Shown here: piece by piece, positions 7,278 to 13,117 of the stretch
Layout of the letters: each line of letters opens with the position of its first letter
Numbering within the stretch: position 1 is the first letter of the stretch
DNA from: Minisyncoccota bacterium
GTDB taxonomy: Bacteria; Patescibacteriota; Microgenomatia; UBA1400; PJMF01
DNA: 13,383 bases
Direction of reading: 5' to 3'
Assembly (NCBI GenBank): GCA_014728425.1
Contig: WJLO01000017.1
Span: 1-13,383 of the forward strand
Position numbers and translations under genes: made by a program
Notes under the pieces: model-generated
Told to the model about the DNA's origin: nothing
Database searches by the model: none
The model's input: only the letters and a program-made list of their open reading frames with translations

Positions 7278-8573
7278 TTAGCGTCCAATCCCTAAATAAT
7301 CATAGCCTAATTTTTCAAGTTGTTTGGGCTTAAATTGATTGCGAGCATCAATAAACCATTGGTGTTTTTTAGTTTTTACTTGACTAAAGTCAAAAGAAAG
7401 GATTTCTGGCCACTCAATCAAAGCTATAATGACATCAGCATCTTGGCAAGCTGTTTTAATTTTTTTAAACTGTTGATAATTAGTTGAAGTTGGTGGTGAG
7501 TATTGAGCCATAGGGTCATAGCTATTAACTTTAGCACCAGCTTGCAACAGAATCGGAATTACTTTAGTAGCTGGTGCTTCCCGTAGATCATCAGTATGAG
7601 GCTTAAAAGACAGCCCTAGGACTGCTACCACCTTATTTTGCCAACCAGCCAGCTTTTTTGCAAACTGACGCATTAATTTAGGAATGCGATTTTCATTAAT
7701 TTGATTAACTTTATTGAGAATATTATCACCTTCTCCAATAGCTCGTGAATAAGCTGCTAGCTCTTTAACATCTTTAGGAAAACATGAACCACCATAACCT
7801 AAGCCAGGATACCAGTAATGTGGACCAATGCGTTTATCTAAACCAATGCCAGTTAAAACTTCTTCAATATCAGCTCCGTTTTTTTGACAGAGATCAGCAA
7901 TTTGATTAGCAAAAGTAATTCTAGTAGCTAAATAAGCATTAGCAGCATATTTAGCCATTTGAGCTGAAGCAGGCTTCATTTGAACAATAGGAGCTTTAAA
8001 AGGTTGATGAAGTTTTTGCAGTTTTTGAAAGACTTGACTGTTTTCTGTGCCAATTAAAACGCGATCTGGTTTTAAAGTGTCTTGTACAGCACTACCTTCT
8101 CGTAAAAATTCTGGCAAAGCAGCTAAATAATATTTGATTTTGCTGAGTTTTTGTTGTTGCCGAGCTTGATTAATTTTTTGTTTAACTTGATCTAAAGTTC
8201 CTGGTGGCACAGTAGATTTGATAGCTACAATAGTTTGTTTTTTTAAATATAGAGCTAAACTTTCACAACTAGCAAAAACATAACTTAAGTCTGCTTGGCC
8301 ATCTGGAGCAGATGGAGTGCCAACAGCAATGATCACTAGCTCGGCATTTTTAACGGCTTGAGCATAACTAGTAGTAAACTTTAAGCGTTTTTGCTGCTGC
8401 TGTTGTTTAAGCAAATTTGTGAGTTGAGGTTCATAAAAAGGCACCTGGCTTTTTTGCAAAGACTTAATCTTTTTTTTATCAATATCTAGGCCAGTAACCT
8501 GATGGCCCAATGAGGCATAAACTGCAGCAGTGACCACACCTACAAAACCAGTGCCAATAATGGTGATCTTCAT
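7278..8573 (-). CDS. ugd: UDP-glucose 6-dehydrogenase family (UDP-glucose/GDP-mannose dehydrogenase)
   Basis: A 431-residue cytoplasmic NAD-dependent dehydrogenase with all family landmarks: GTGFVG (7-12), the acidic end of the NAD fold at D30, VGTPSAPDGQADLSYV (84-99), STVPPGT (120-126), PEFLREG (154-160), AKYAANAYLA with K208, the catalytic cysteine C264 in GYGGSCFPKD (259-268) and the C-terminal FKPHTDDLREAP (323-334). It oxidises a nucleotide sugar twice to the uronate; UDP-glucose is most likely, though GDP-mannose or a UDP-HexNAc cannot be excluded by motifs alone. A glutamine run (57-61) lies in a surface loop. It starts the ugd-rmd-gmd-DPM1/GtrA operon and is divergent from trmD with 35 bases between starts. 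There is no Shine-Dalgarno sequence; a promoter box lies 7 bases upstream. Confidence 0.92.
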   Translation of the reverse strand: MKITIIGTGFVGVVTAAVYASLGHQVTGLDIDKKKIKSLQKSQVPFYEPQLTNLLKQQQQQKRLKFTTSYAQAVKNAELVIIAVGTPSAPDGQADLSYVFASCESLALYLKKQTIVAIKSTVPPGTLDQVKQKINQARQQQKLSKIKYYLAALPEFLREGSAVQDTLKPDRVLIGTENSQVFQKLQKLHQPFKAPIVQMKPASAQMAKYAANAYLATRITFANQIADLCQKNGADIEEVLTGIGLDKRIGPHYWYPGLGYGGSCFPKDVKELAAYSRAIGEGDNILNKVNQINENRIPKLMRQFAKKLAGWQNKVVAVLGLSFKPHTDDLREAPATKVIPILLQAGAKVNSYDPMAQYSPPTSTNYQQFKKIKTACQDADVIIALIEWPEILSFDFSQVKTKKHQWFIDARNQFKPKQLEKLGYDYLGIGR

Positions 8574-8580
8574 AAAAGTT

Positions 8581-8589
8581 AGTATAACA
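8581..8589 (-). promoter_or_regulatory. Extended -10 promoter of the ugd operon
   Basis: TGTTATACT on the minus strand is an extended -10 box, 7 bases before the ugd ATG at 8573. The predicted mRNA starts at or one base before the start codon. No good -35 box is visible. It is interleaved with the trmD promoter in a 35-base divergent gap. Confidence 0.55.
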
Positions 8590-8592
8590 CGG

Positions 8593-8598
8593 TATAAT
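8593..8598 (+). promoter_or_regulatory. TATAAT -10 box of trmD
   Basis: A perfect TATAAT with 10 bases to the ATG at 8609, predicting a leader of about 4 bases. A TTCATA (8569-8574, 4 of 6) lies 18 bases upstream, overlapping the ugd start codon. No Shine-Dalgarno sequence lies between box and ATG. Confidence 0.55.
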
Positions 8599-8608
8599 TG
8601 AATCAGCT

Positions 8609-9265
8609 ATGAAGATTAACATCTTAACTACTTTTGCTGATTTTTTTACTACCCCTCTTCAGAGCTCGATTTTACAACGAGCTCAAGATAAAGAGTTGGT
8701 AGAGATTAATTTGGTTGACTTGCGAAAATTTACTGATGATCAATATCGCAGTACTGATGACCGTCCTTATGGTGGTGGTGCAGGAATGGTGATGAAGATC
8801 GAACCTATTGATCGTGCTCTAGCCAGTTTAGCTCAGCAAAAAGGCCAAACAAGCCAACAGATTGTTTTAACTTCAGCTAAGGGGCAGCTTTTTACTCAAC
8901 AAACTGCCCAGCACTATGCTCAACTTAAAGAACTAACCTTGATTTGTGGCCATTATCAAGGAGTAGATGAACGAGTAGCCCAACATTTGGTTGATGCTGA
9001 AGTTCGCATTGGTAACTATGTCTTAACTGGCGGTGAGCCAGCTAGTTTAGTGATTGTTGATAGTGTGACTAGATTATTGCCAGGAGTTTTAGGCAATCAG
9101 GCTAGTTTACGAGCCGAGTCTCATGGTAAGCCCGGTCAGTTAGGTTGTCCTCAATATACTCGGCCGGCAAACTATCGCGGTTGGTCAGTGCCACAGGTTT
9201 TGTTAAGCGGTGATCATGCTCAAATTAAAGCTTGGAAGAACCAGCAAAGAACCAATCTTAGTTAA
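8609..9265 (+). CDS. trmD: tRNA (guanine(37)-N1)-methyltransferase
   Basis: A 218-residue SPOUT-class enzyme that methylates G37 of tRNAs using S-adenosylmethionine, preventing frameshifts. Visible landmarks are YGGGAGMVMK (54-63), the knot elements GHYQGVDERV (114-123) and RIGNYVLTGGEPA (133-145), RLLPGVLG (155-162), then CPQYTRP (180-186) and VPQVLLSGDH (194-203). It is shorter than E. coli TrmD (255 residues): the C-terminal helical tRNA-binding part ends soon after the first helix. The catalytic aspartate of the usual DSF motif (E. coli D169) aligns with a glutamate, E170, in AESH. The gene stands alone on the plus strand, divergent from ugd and convergent with the rmlD-like gene, not in the common rpsP-rimM-trmD-rplS order. 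Confidence 0.95.
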   Translation: MKINILTTFADFFTTPLQSSILQRAQDKELVEINLVDLRKFTDDQYRSTDDRPYGGGAGMVMKIEPIDRALASLAQQKGQTSQQIVLTSAKGQLFTQQTAQHYAQLKELTLICGHYQGVDERVAQHLVDAEVRIGNYVLTGGEPASLVIVDSVTRLLPGVLGNQASLRAESHGKPGQLGCPQYTRPANYRGWSVPQVLLSGDHAQIKAWKNQQRTNLS

Positions 9266-9295
9266 GACTTGCTGCTTGTTTGACTCGTTTTTTGC

Positions 9296-10174
9296 TTAGT
9301 GAAGTTTTTGCACTGCTTCTGCAATACTATTCATTTTAAAATCTAGTTGTGATTTAAGCTTGTCGCAGTTTAAAGCAGTGTTTTGCTGGTAGGGTCTATC
9401 TAGAGTTTTAAGGTATTTGTTAAGATCACCTTTTTCAACTTCAGTATGGAGATTAAGAGTTTGCTTGATTAGGTTGGCAAAATCATAATCAGTCCATTGT
9501 TCACCACTGCTAGCGTGAAAAAGGCCAGTGGTTTTAGTGCGGATTACCCAGTCAATTACTTTAACAAAGTCTTCAATAAAAGTGGGGCCAAAATAGTGAT
9601 TAGTAAATTGAGGATAAAGATCTTGGTTTTTTAAACCTTGGATAATGCGATGAGCAATATCAAGCTTATGGCCAAACTGATCAGCGCGAAATGGTTGATC
9701 AATGCGTAAGATTGTCCAAGGAATTGAGGTTTTTTTTACTAGCTCTTCTGCCCAAAGTTTAGTCTGGCCATACCATTCTATAGGGTTGGTTTGATCGGTT
9801 TCTATGTAGGGTTTGGTTTTTTGACCGTCAAAAACATAAGCAGTGGAAACATGAATCAAATGCTTACAAGTTTGCTTGCAAGCTTTAATAATGTTTTCTG
9901 TACCAGTGACATTGACTTGATAGGCTGGCCCGCTTTGATCATCTTGCTGTTTCCAAGCTCCAGTCACATTAGTATAAGCAGCTAAATGAACTACTGCTTC
10001 GGCCTGACAACTAGCAAAAGCTTTTTTTACTTGAGTAAGGTTGGTGATATCAACTGGCTCTTGAGCATCACGCAAGTCAAGGTTTTTAAAGTGATATTTA
10101 TTTTGAAAACTTTGCGCTAGCTTAGAACCGATCAAGCCATTCAAGCCAGTAGTTAAGACAATTGGTTTAGTCAT
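9296..10174 (-). CDS. RmlD-family dTDP-4-dehydro-sugar reductase
   Basis: A 292-residue SDR protein of the RmlD substrate-binding family. It shows a glycine-rich TGLNGLIG (9-16), LAAYTNV (64-70), STAYVFDG (110-117), PIEWYGQTK with Y135 and K139, and a C-terminal DRPYQQNTAL resembling the RP..S.L segment of RmlD. It would use NAD(P)H to reduce a dTDP-4-keto sugar, normally making dTDP-L-rhamnose. One feature is odd: the aspartate in the usual STDYVF motif is an alanine (A112). It overlaps rmlB by 8 bases and is surely cotranscribed with it, so its substrate derives from the RmlB product. Because no rmlC is seen here, dTDP-L-rhamnose is likely but not certain; a directly reduced 6-deoxyhexose is possible. 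No ribosome site is visible before the ATG. Confidence 0.82.
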   Translation of the reverse strand: MTKPIVLTTGLNGLIGSKLAQSFQNKYHFKNLDLRDAQEPVDITNLTQVKKAFASCQAEAVVHLAAYTNVTGAWKQQDDQSGPAYQVNVTGTENIIKACKQTCKHLIHVSTAYVFDGQKTKPYIETDQTNPIEWYGQTKLWAEELVKKTSIPWTILRIDQPFRADQFGHKLDIAHRIIQGLKNQDLYPQFTNHYFGPTFIEDFVKVIDWVIRTKTTGLFHASSGEQWTDYDFANLIKQTLNLHTEVEKGDLNKYLKTLDRPYQQNTALNCDKLKSQLDFKMNSIAEAVQKLH

Positions 10175-11180
10175 ATTGTTTTTTAAAAAAAGCTTGCTCC
10201 TGTTTTTTTAATGGTTGCCACCACCACTGATTTTGCTGATACCAGTCAATGGTTTTTTGCAAACCAGTTTCTAAATCAACACTAGGTTGCCAATTTAACT
10301 CAGTTTTAATCTTGGTCCAATCTACAGCATAGCGGCGATCATGGCCAGGCCGGTCTTTGACAAATTCAATGGCAGTTTGGTCTTGATTCATCAACTTAAT
10401 AATCAGTTTGATTAATTCAAGATTAGAAATATCTTTAGTTAAGCCGCCAACCAAATAAGTTTCTCCTAATTGACCGTTAGCAAGCACTTGATCAATTGCA
10501 GTACAGTGATCAGTGACATATAGCCAGTCGCGCACATATAAGCCGTCACCATAGACAGGTACTTTTTTATGCTCAATTAAGTTAGTAATAGCTAAGCCAA
10601 TTAGTTTTTCAGGAAATTGATAAGGGCCATAATTATTAGAACAGTTAGTAATAGTATAGGGTAATTCATAAGTTTCCCCATAAGCACGAACTAAATGGTC
10701 GCTACTGGCCTTACTAGCAGAGTAAGGACTACGAGGATCATAAGCAGTGGTTTCGGTAAATTTTTCTTGAGTATCCAAAGGTAAAGCACCAAAAACTTCA
10801 TCAGTGGAAACATGATGGAAATGGTGAATCTTGTTTTTTAAAGCTGCATTTAGCAATATTTGGGTACCCATAACATTAGTTTGCAAAAACACTGCTGGTT
10901 CTAGAATTGAGCGATCAACATGAGATTCAGCAGCAAAATGAACAACAATGTTTACATCAGCCATTATTTTATTTACCAATTTGGCATCACAAATGTTGCC
11001 TTCTACAAAAACATAATTAGACTGGTCTTGAACTTTTTTTAAATTAGCTAAATTACCTGCATAAGTTAAGGCATCAAGATTAATGATCTTGTCTTGAGGA
11101 TGATTTGCTAACCAATAATGAATAAAGTTGGCGCCGATAAAACCAGCCCCACCAGTCACTAATAAGGTTTGTTTTGACAT
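10167..11180 (-). CDS. rmlB: dTDP-glucose 4,6-dehydratase
   Basis: A 337-residue extended SDR enzyme making dTDP-4-dehydro-6-deoxy-D-glucose from dTDP-glucose with bound NAD. It has TGGAGFIGANF (9-19), the AESHVDRSI segment (84-92), the catalytic triple T126-D127-E128 in STDEVFG, YSASK with Y153 and K157, NCSNNYGPYQFPEKLI (179-194), GDGLYVRDWLYV (211-222) and RPGHDRRYA (277-285). These are diagnostic for RmlB rather than UDP-glucose epimerase or Gmd. It is first in a two-gene operon with the RmlD-like reductase. The ATG at 11180 has no Shine-Dalgarno sequence but a TATAAT box 10 bases upstream. A tryptophan cluster (WWW, 319-321) lies near the C-terminus, as in other RmlB proteins. Confidence 0.95.
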   Translation of the reverse strand: MSKQTLLVTGGAGFIGANFIHYWLANHPQDKIINLDALTYAGNLANLKKVQDQSNYVFVEGNICDAKLVNKIMADVNIVVHFAAESHVDRSILEPAVFLQTNVMGTQILLNAALKNKIHHFHHVSTDEVFGALPLDTQEKFTETTAYDPRSPYSASKASSDHLVRAYGETYELPYTITNCSNNYGPYQFPEKLIGLAITNLIEHKKVPVYGDGLYVRDWLYVTDHCTAIDQVLANGQLGETYLVGGLTKDISNLELIKLIIKLMNQDQTAIEFVKDRPGHDRRYAVDWTKIKTELNWQPSVDLETGLQKTIDWYQQNQWWWQPLKKQEQAFFKKQYD

Positions 11181-11190
11181 GATGTTGTCT

Positions 11191-11196
11191 ATTATA
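11191..11196 (-). promoter_or_regulatory. TATAAT -10 box of the rmlB operon
   Basis: A perfect TATAAT on the minus strand, 10 bases before the rmlB ATG, predicts a leader of about 4 bases. The best -35 candidate at 17 bases is TGCCCA (11214-11219, 3 of 6). The remaining 11197-11301 sequence holds no gene that I can support. Confidence 0.5.
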
Positions 11197-11301
11197 GACT
11201 ATGAAAGTTGTGGTGGGCAGTCCTGTCCTTGTTTAACTAAATATTGTAGGTGAGTTTGGGCGAGCTTGGTTTTTGATGATCTTAACTAAATTATTTAATA
11301 A

Positions 11302-11526
11302 CTAGAAATCGGCTTCTTTTTCATGAGAGAGGTCAATCAAGCGTTGGGTTTCTTCTCTGCCCAGTTCCCCTCGGACGCGCACATACATATCTTCAAGGCG
11401 CTTATACTTTTTTCGCTCTGTTTTCCATAAGCTATGATAATAGCCAGCAGTTAAAGACAAGATTACGATTAAAGCTACTAACAACCGAATGAGGTTTTTA
11501 CTGGTTAAAGGCAGTTTGGTTTTCAT
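11302..11526 (-). CDS. Small one-helix membrane protein with a conserved-looking C-terminal tail
   Basis: A 74-residue protein with a basic N-terminus, one membrane helix (about residues 12-28) and a charged tail (about 32-74) that probably forms a helix or coiled coil, containing YVRVRGELGREETQRLID. I recall similar short proteins with this RVR.LG.EETQRLID tail in Microgenomates genomes, but I know no function. Orientation is likely N-in, tail outside, by the positive N-terminus; the tail is also charged, so this is uncertain. It lies 78 bases downstream of the LCP gene on the same strand and may be cotranscribed. Its arginine codons (mostly CGN) match the neighbours, so it looks native. No Shine-Dalgarno sequence is seen. 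Confidence 0.75.
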   Translation of the reverse strand: MKTKLPLTSKNLIRLLVALIVILSLTAGYYHSLWKTERKKYKRLEDMYVRVRGELGREETQRLIDLSHEKEADF

Positions 11527-11548
11527 AAGTTAGTTTTACTAAGTTATT

Positions 11549-11563
11549 GCTTGAAAATCAAGC
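11549..11563. repeat. Perfect 6-base inverted repeat with 3-base loop
   Basis: GCTTGA and TCAAGC flank a 3-base loop between the LCP gene and the 74-residue gene. In the direction of transcription (minus) no T-run follows, so it is not a standard intrinsic terminator. It could be an mRNA hairpin or a protein site; chance is possible in AT-rich DNA. Confidence 0.35.
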
Positions 11564-11604
11564 TTAAGATTGTTGGGATTTTTGTTAACATCAGTAGCGC
11601 CGGG

Positions 11605-12717
11605 TCAAGTTTGTGAGTTATTTAGTTTGTTGTTAATAAAATCTTGAAACTGCTGCTGATCGCGAATTATATAAACCCATTGATTTTGGTATTGCCACTG
11701 AGGAGGATGGTAAATAACACCATTTTGTTCATCAGGATAGATGCTTAATTGGTGGTTGTTAATAGTTAAGTGATTTTGTTGAGGAGCTAGTTGGTAAACA
11801 ATAGCCAGTAGTTGTTCCATTGGTAAATAAACTGCAAAGTGATCAAGATAAAAGCGGTACAATAATCCAGCTTGGTCAGGGTGATTAGCAAAATATTTTA
11901 AGTTTTGTAGCTTGGTTACTAAAGCTTGAATGACTTGTTGTTGTCGTTGACTGCGAGCCAGATCATGACCTTGCTTGTCATCACTGTGACGACTACGAAT
12001 ATATTTTAAAGCTCGTTCTCCAGACATAGTTTCTACGCCGGTTGCAAAAGTGACTGTTTCATAAAGTTTGGCTGGATCAGTTTCAGTAGTGATGTCAACA
12101 TCAGGGCGTGGAAACTGCTCATCAGTAAAACCCTGTTCGATTTTAACTTCAATACCACCTACTAAATTAATTAGTTCTTGCAAATCATTTAAATTAAGCA
12201 CCAAAGTATGGTCAATAGGTACTTGAGTTAAATCGGCAATGACTTCTTGGGAAAAAAGCTCTGGTTGTTTAGGATAGCGTTGTTCACCATAGGCTAACAG
12301 AGCATTGATTTTGGTTTGATAAGTTTGATTCCAAAGGTCGCGAGGCAAAGATAAAGTGCTGATTTGACCAGTCTTTAAGTCAAGCTTAACAAGCATGATG
12401 GTGTCAGTTAAAGGGGGAACATCCCCTCGTTGAGCTAATGAATCAGTGCCCAAGATTAGTAAATTTACTGGTCCAGCAAGTTTTTGTGCCTGTTGCTGAC
12501 TTTGTTGATAAGTTTGCCATAATTCCTGAAGAGAGACTTGAGCAGCCTGGCTAAAAGCACGAAGTTTGCCATAGGCAACACCACCAAGAATTAGCCCAGT
12601 TAACAACAGCAAAACCATTGCCAAGATCAGTGCTAGGCCAGTTGCCCGCAGGAAAATTTGACCAAAAGAAAGCGAAGATATAGTTGTTGGTTGTTTAGTG
12701 TGGCGCTTTTGTGGCAT
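11605..12717 (-). CDS. LytR-CpsA-Psr (LCP) family glycopolymer transferase
   Basis: A 370-residue protein with a basic cytoplasmic N-terminus, one membrane helix (about 22-48), a glutamine-rich linker that is probably helical (about 55-80), and an extracytoplasmic LCP domain. Domain landmarks are NLLILGTDS (85-93), the acidic LTDTIMLVKLD (103-113), LPRDLW (124-129), KINALLAYG (136-144), and the arginine cluster YIRSRHSDD (239-247) with D252 and ARSQRQQQVI (254-263). LCP enzymes move polysaccharide or teichoic-acid-like polymers from a polyprenyl carrier onto the cell wall; the arginines hold the pyrophosphate. It fits as the last step for the polymer made by the surrounding genes. Glutamine makes up 47 of 370 residues, which is unusually high. 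It is divergent from the small gene at 12778 and precedes the 74-residue gene. Confidence 0.92.
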   Translation of the reverse strand: MPQKRHTKQPTTISSLSFGQIFLRATGLALILAMVLLLLTGLILGGVAYGKLRAFSQAAQVSLQELWQTYQQSQQQAQKLAGPVNLLILGTDSLAQRGDVPPLTDTIMLVKLDLKTGQISTLSLPRDLWNQTYQTKINALLAYGEQRYPKQPELFSQEVIADLTQVPIDHTLVLNLNDLQELINLVGGIEVKIEQGFTDEQFPRPDVDITTETDPAKLYETVTFATGVETMSGERALKYIRSRHSDDKQGHDLARSQRQQQVIQALVTKLQNLKYFANHPDQAGLLYRFYLDHFAVYLPMEQLLAIVYQLAPQQNHLTINNHQLSIYPDEQNGVIYHPPQWQYQNQWVYIIRDQQQFQDFINNKLNNSQT

Positions 12718-12742
12718 TATAAAGACAAGGATTAGTGAGGTA

Positions 12743-12750
12743 ATTATAAA
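12743..12750. promoter_or_regulatory. Overlapping divergent -10 boxes
   Basis: The minus strand reads TATAAT over 12743-12748, 25 bases before the LCP ATG at 12717. The plus strand reads TATAAA over 12745-12750, placed so that a transcript would begin near 12757, just before the ribosome site of the 12778 gene. The two boxes share four bases, so the two promoters could not both be occupied at once. Confidence 0.45.
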
Positions 12751-12763
12751 CTATTAAACTCTT

Positions 12764-12769
12764 AGGAGG
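12764..12769 (+). promoter_or_regulatory. Shine-Dalgarno sequence of the small gene at 12778
   Basis: A perfect AGGAGG, 8 bases before the GTG at 12778. The spacing favours this GTG over the ATG two codons downstream. It is the strongest ribosome site in the window. Confidence 0.75.
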
Positions 12770-12777
12770 AATTAGCT

Positions 12778-13047
12778 GTGGAGATGTATAAAATGTTGAC
12801 AGGCTTAAAAACATTACTCTCTGATAATTTGGGGCTTTCACTCGAAGAACAATTAGAAAGAGGGAAAAGAGCTAGGCAAGCATGGCTAAAAGCAGGCCTT
12901 TCTAAAGATCATCGTCTTTTTAGAGCATTAGAACGTGAAGAACATAAGATTAGAAAAAAAATGGCTAAGAAGAAGCCTACATTAGAGGGTAGATCTTCTA
13001 CTAAAGATCAAGTTGGCTCAGTTACATTTGATTGGGAAAGAGACTAG
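12778..13047 (+). CDS. Small basic protein of unknown function with atypical codon use
   Basis: An 89-residue, strongly charged protein with no membrane helix or signal peptide. It looks helical through LSLEEQLERGKRARQAWLKAGL (about 20-41) and the lysine- and arginine-rich segment 42-66, then a short polar tail ending in DWERD. I do not recognise the family. A helical, basic protein could bind nucleic acid or another protein, but nothing here shows it. Seven of its nine arginine codons are AGA or AGG, whereas the nearby trmD uses CGN for ten of twelve, and it is the only gene with a perfect AGGAGG. These traits hint at a different origin from its neighbours. It is divergent from the LCP gene and lies 70 bases before the flippase gene. 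Confidence 0.65.
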   Translation: MEMYKMLTGLKTLLSDNLGLSLEEQLERGKRARQAWLKAGLSKDHRLFRALEREEHKIRKKMAKKKPTLEGRSSTKDQVGSVTFDWERD

Positions 13048-13065
13048 TTAAATAATCTTTTGTTT

Positions 13066-13084
13066 ACATTTAACCACATTTAAC
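13066..13084 (+). repeat. Two copies of ACATTTAAC, 10 bases apart
   Basis: ACATTTAAC occurs at 13066-13074 and 13076-13084, one helical turn apart, about 20-40 bases upstream of the flippase -10 box. The placement is where an activator or repressor might bind, but two 9-base AT-rich copies may be chance. Confidence 0.35.
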
Positions 13085-13102
13085 ACCTTTTAGTTTTAAA
13101 AA

Positions 13103-13111
13103 TGCTAAAAT
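13103..13111 (+). promoter_or_regulatory. Extended -10 promoter predicting a leaderless flippase mRNA
   Basis: TGCTAAAAT ends exactly 6 bases before the ATG at 13118, so the predicted +1 is the A of the start codon. No -35 box is seen at 16-18 bases, as can happen with extended -10 promoters. No Shine-Dalgarno sequence is present. Confidence 0.55.
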
Positions 13112-13117
13112 GGTTTT

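Noticed and set aside
7277..7288. TTG at 7288 as the rmd start
   Set aside because: It would overlap ugd and add four residues not needed by the family; the ATG at 7276, one base after the ugd stop, fits better.
9266..9295. Terminator between convergent trmD and the RmlD-like gene
   Set aside because: The gap is 30 bases with a T-run but no real stem; only TCTTA-GT-TAAGA just before it, whose 2-base loop is too small for a stable hairpin.
9791..9985. Plus-strand open frame of 64 codons
   Set aside because: It is antisense to the RmlD-like gene, which has clear SDR motifs over this stretch.
11174..11236. TTGACA (11174-11179) followed by a plus-strand 11-codon frame starting at 11201
   Set aside because: The TTGACA is part of the rmlB start region, no -10 box lies at 16-18 bases, and an 11-residue peptide cannot be supported.
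11542..11607. Read-through of the LCP TGA stop, as if TGA coded for glycine (SR1/Gracilibacteria code)
   Set aside because: The extension would be only about 22 residues with no recognisable content, and TGA also ends rmd exactly at the gmd overlap, so the standard code is simpler.
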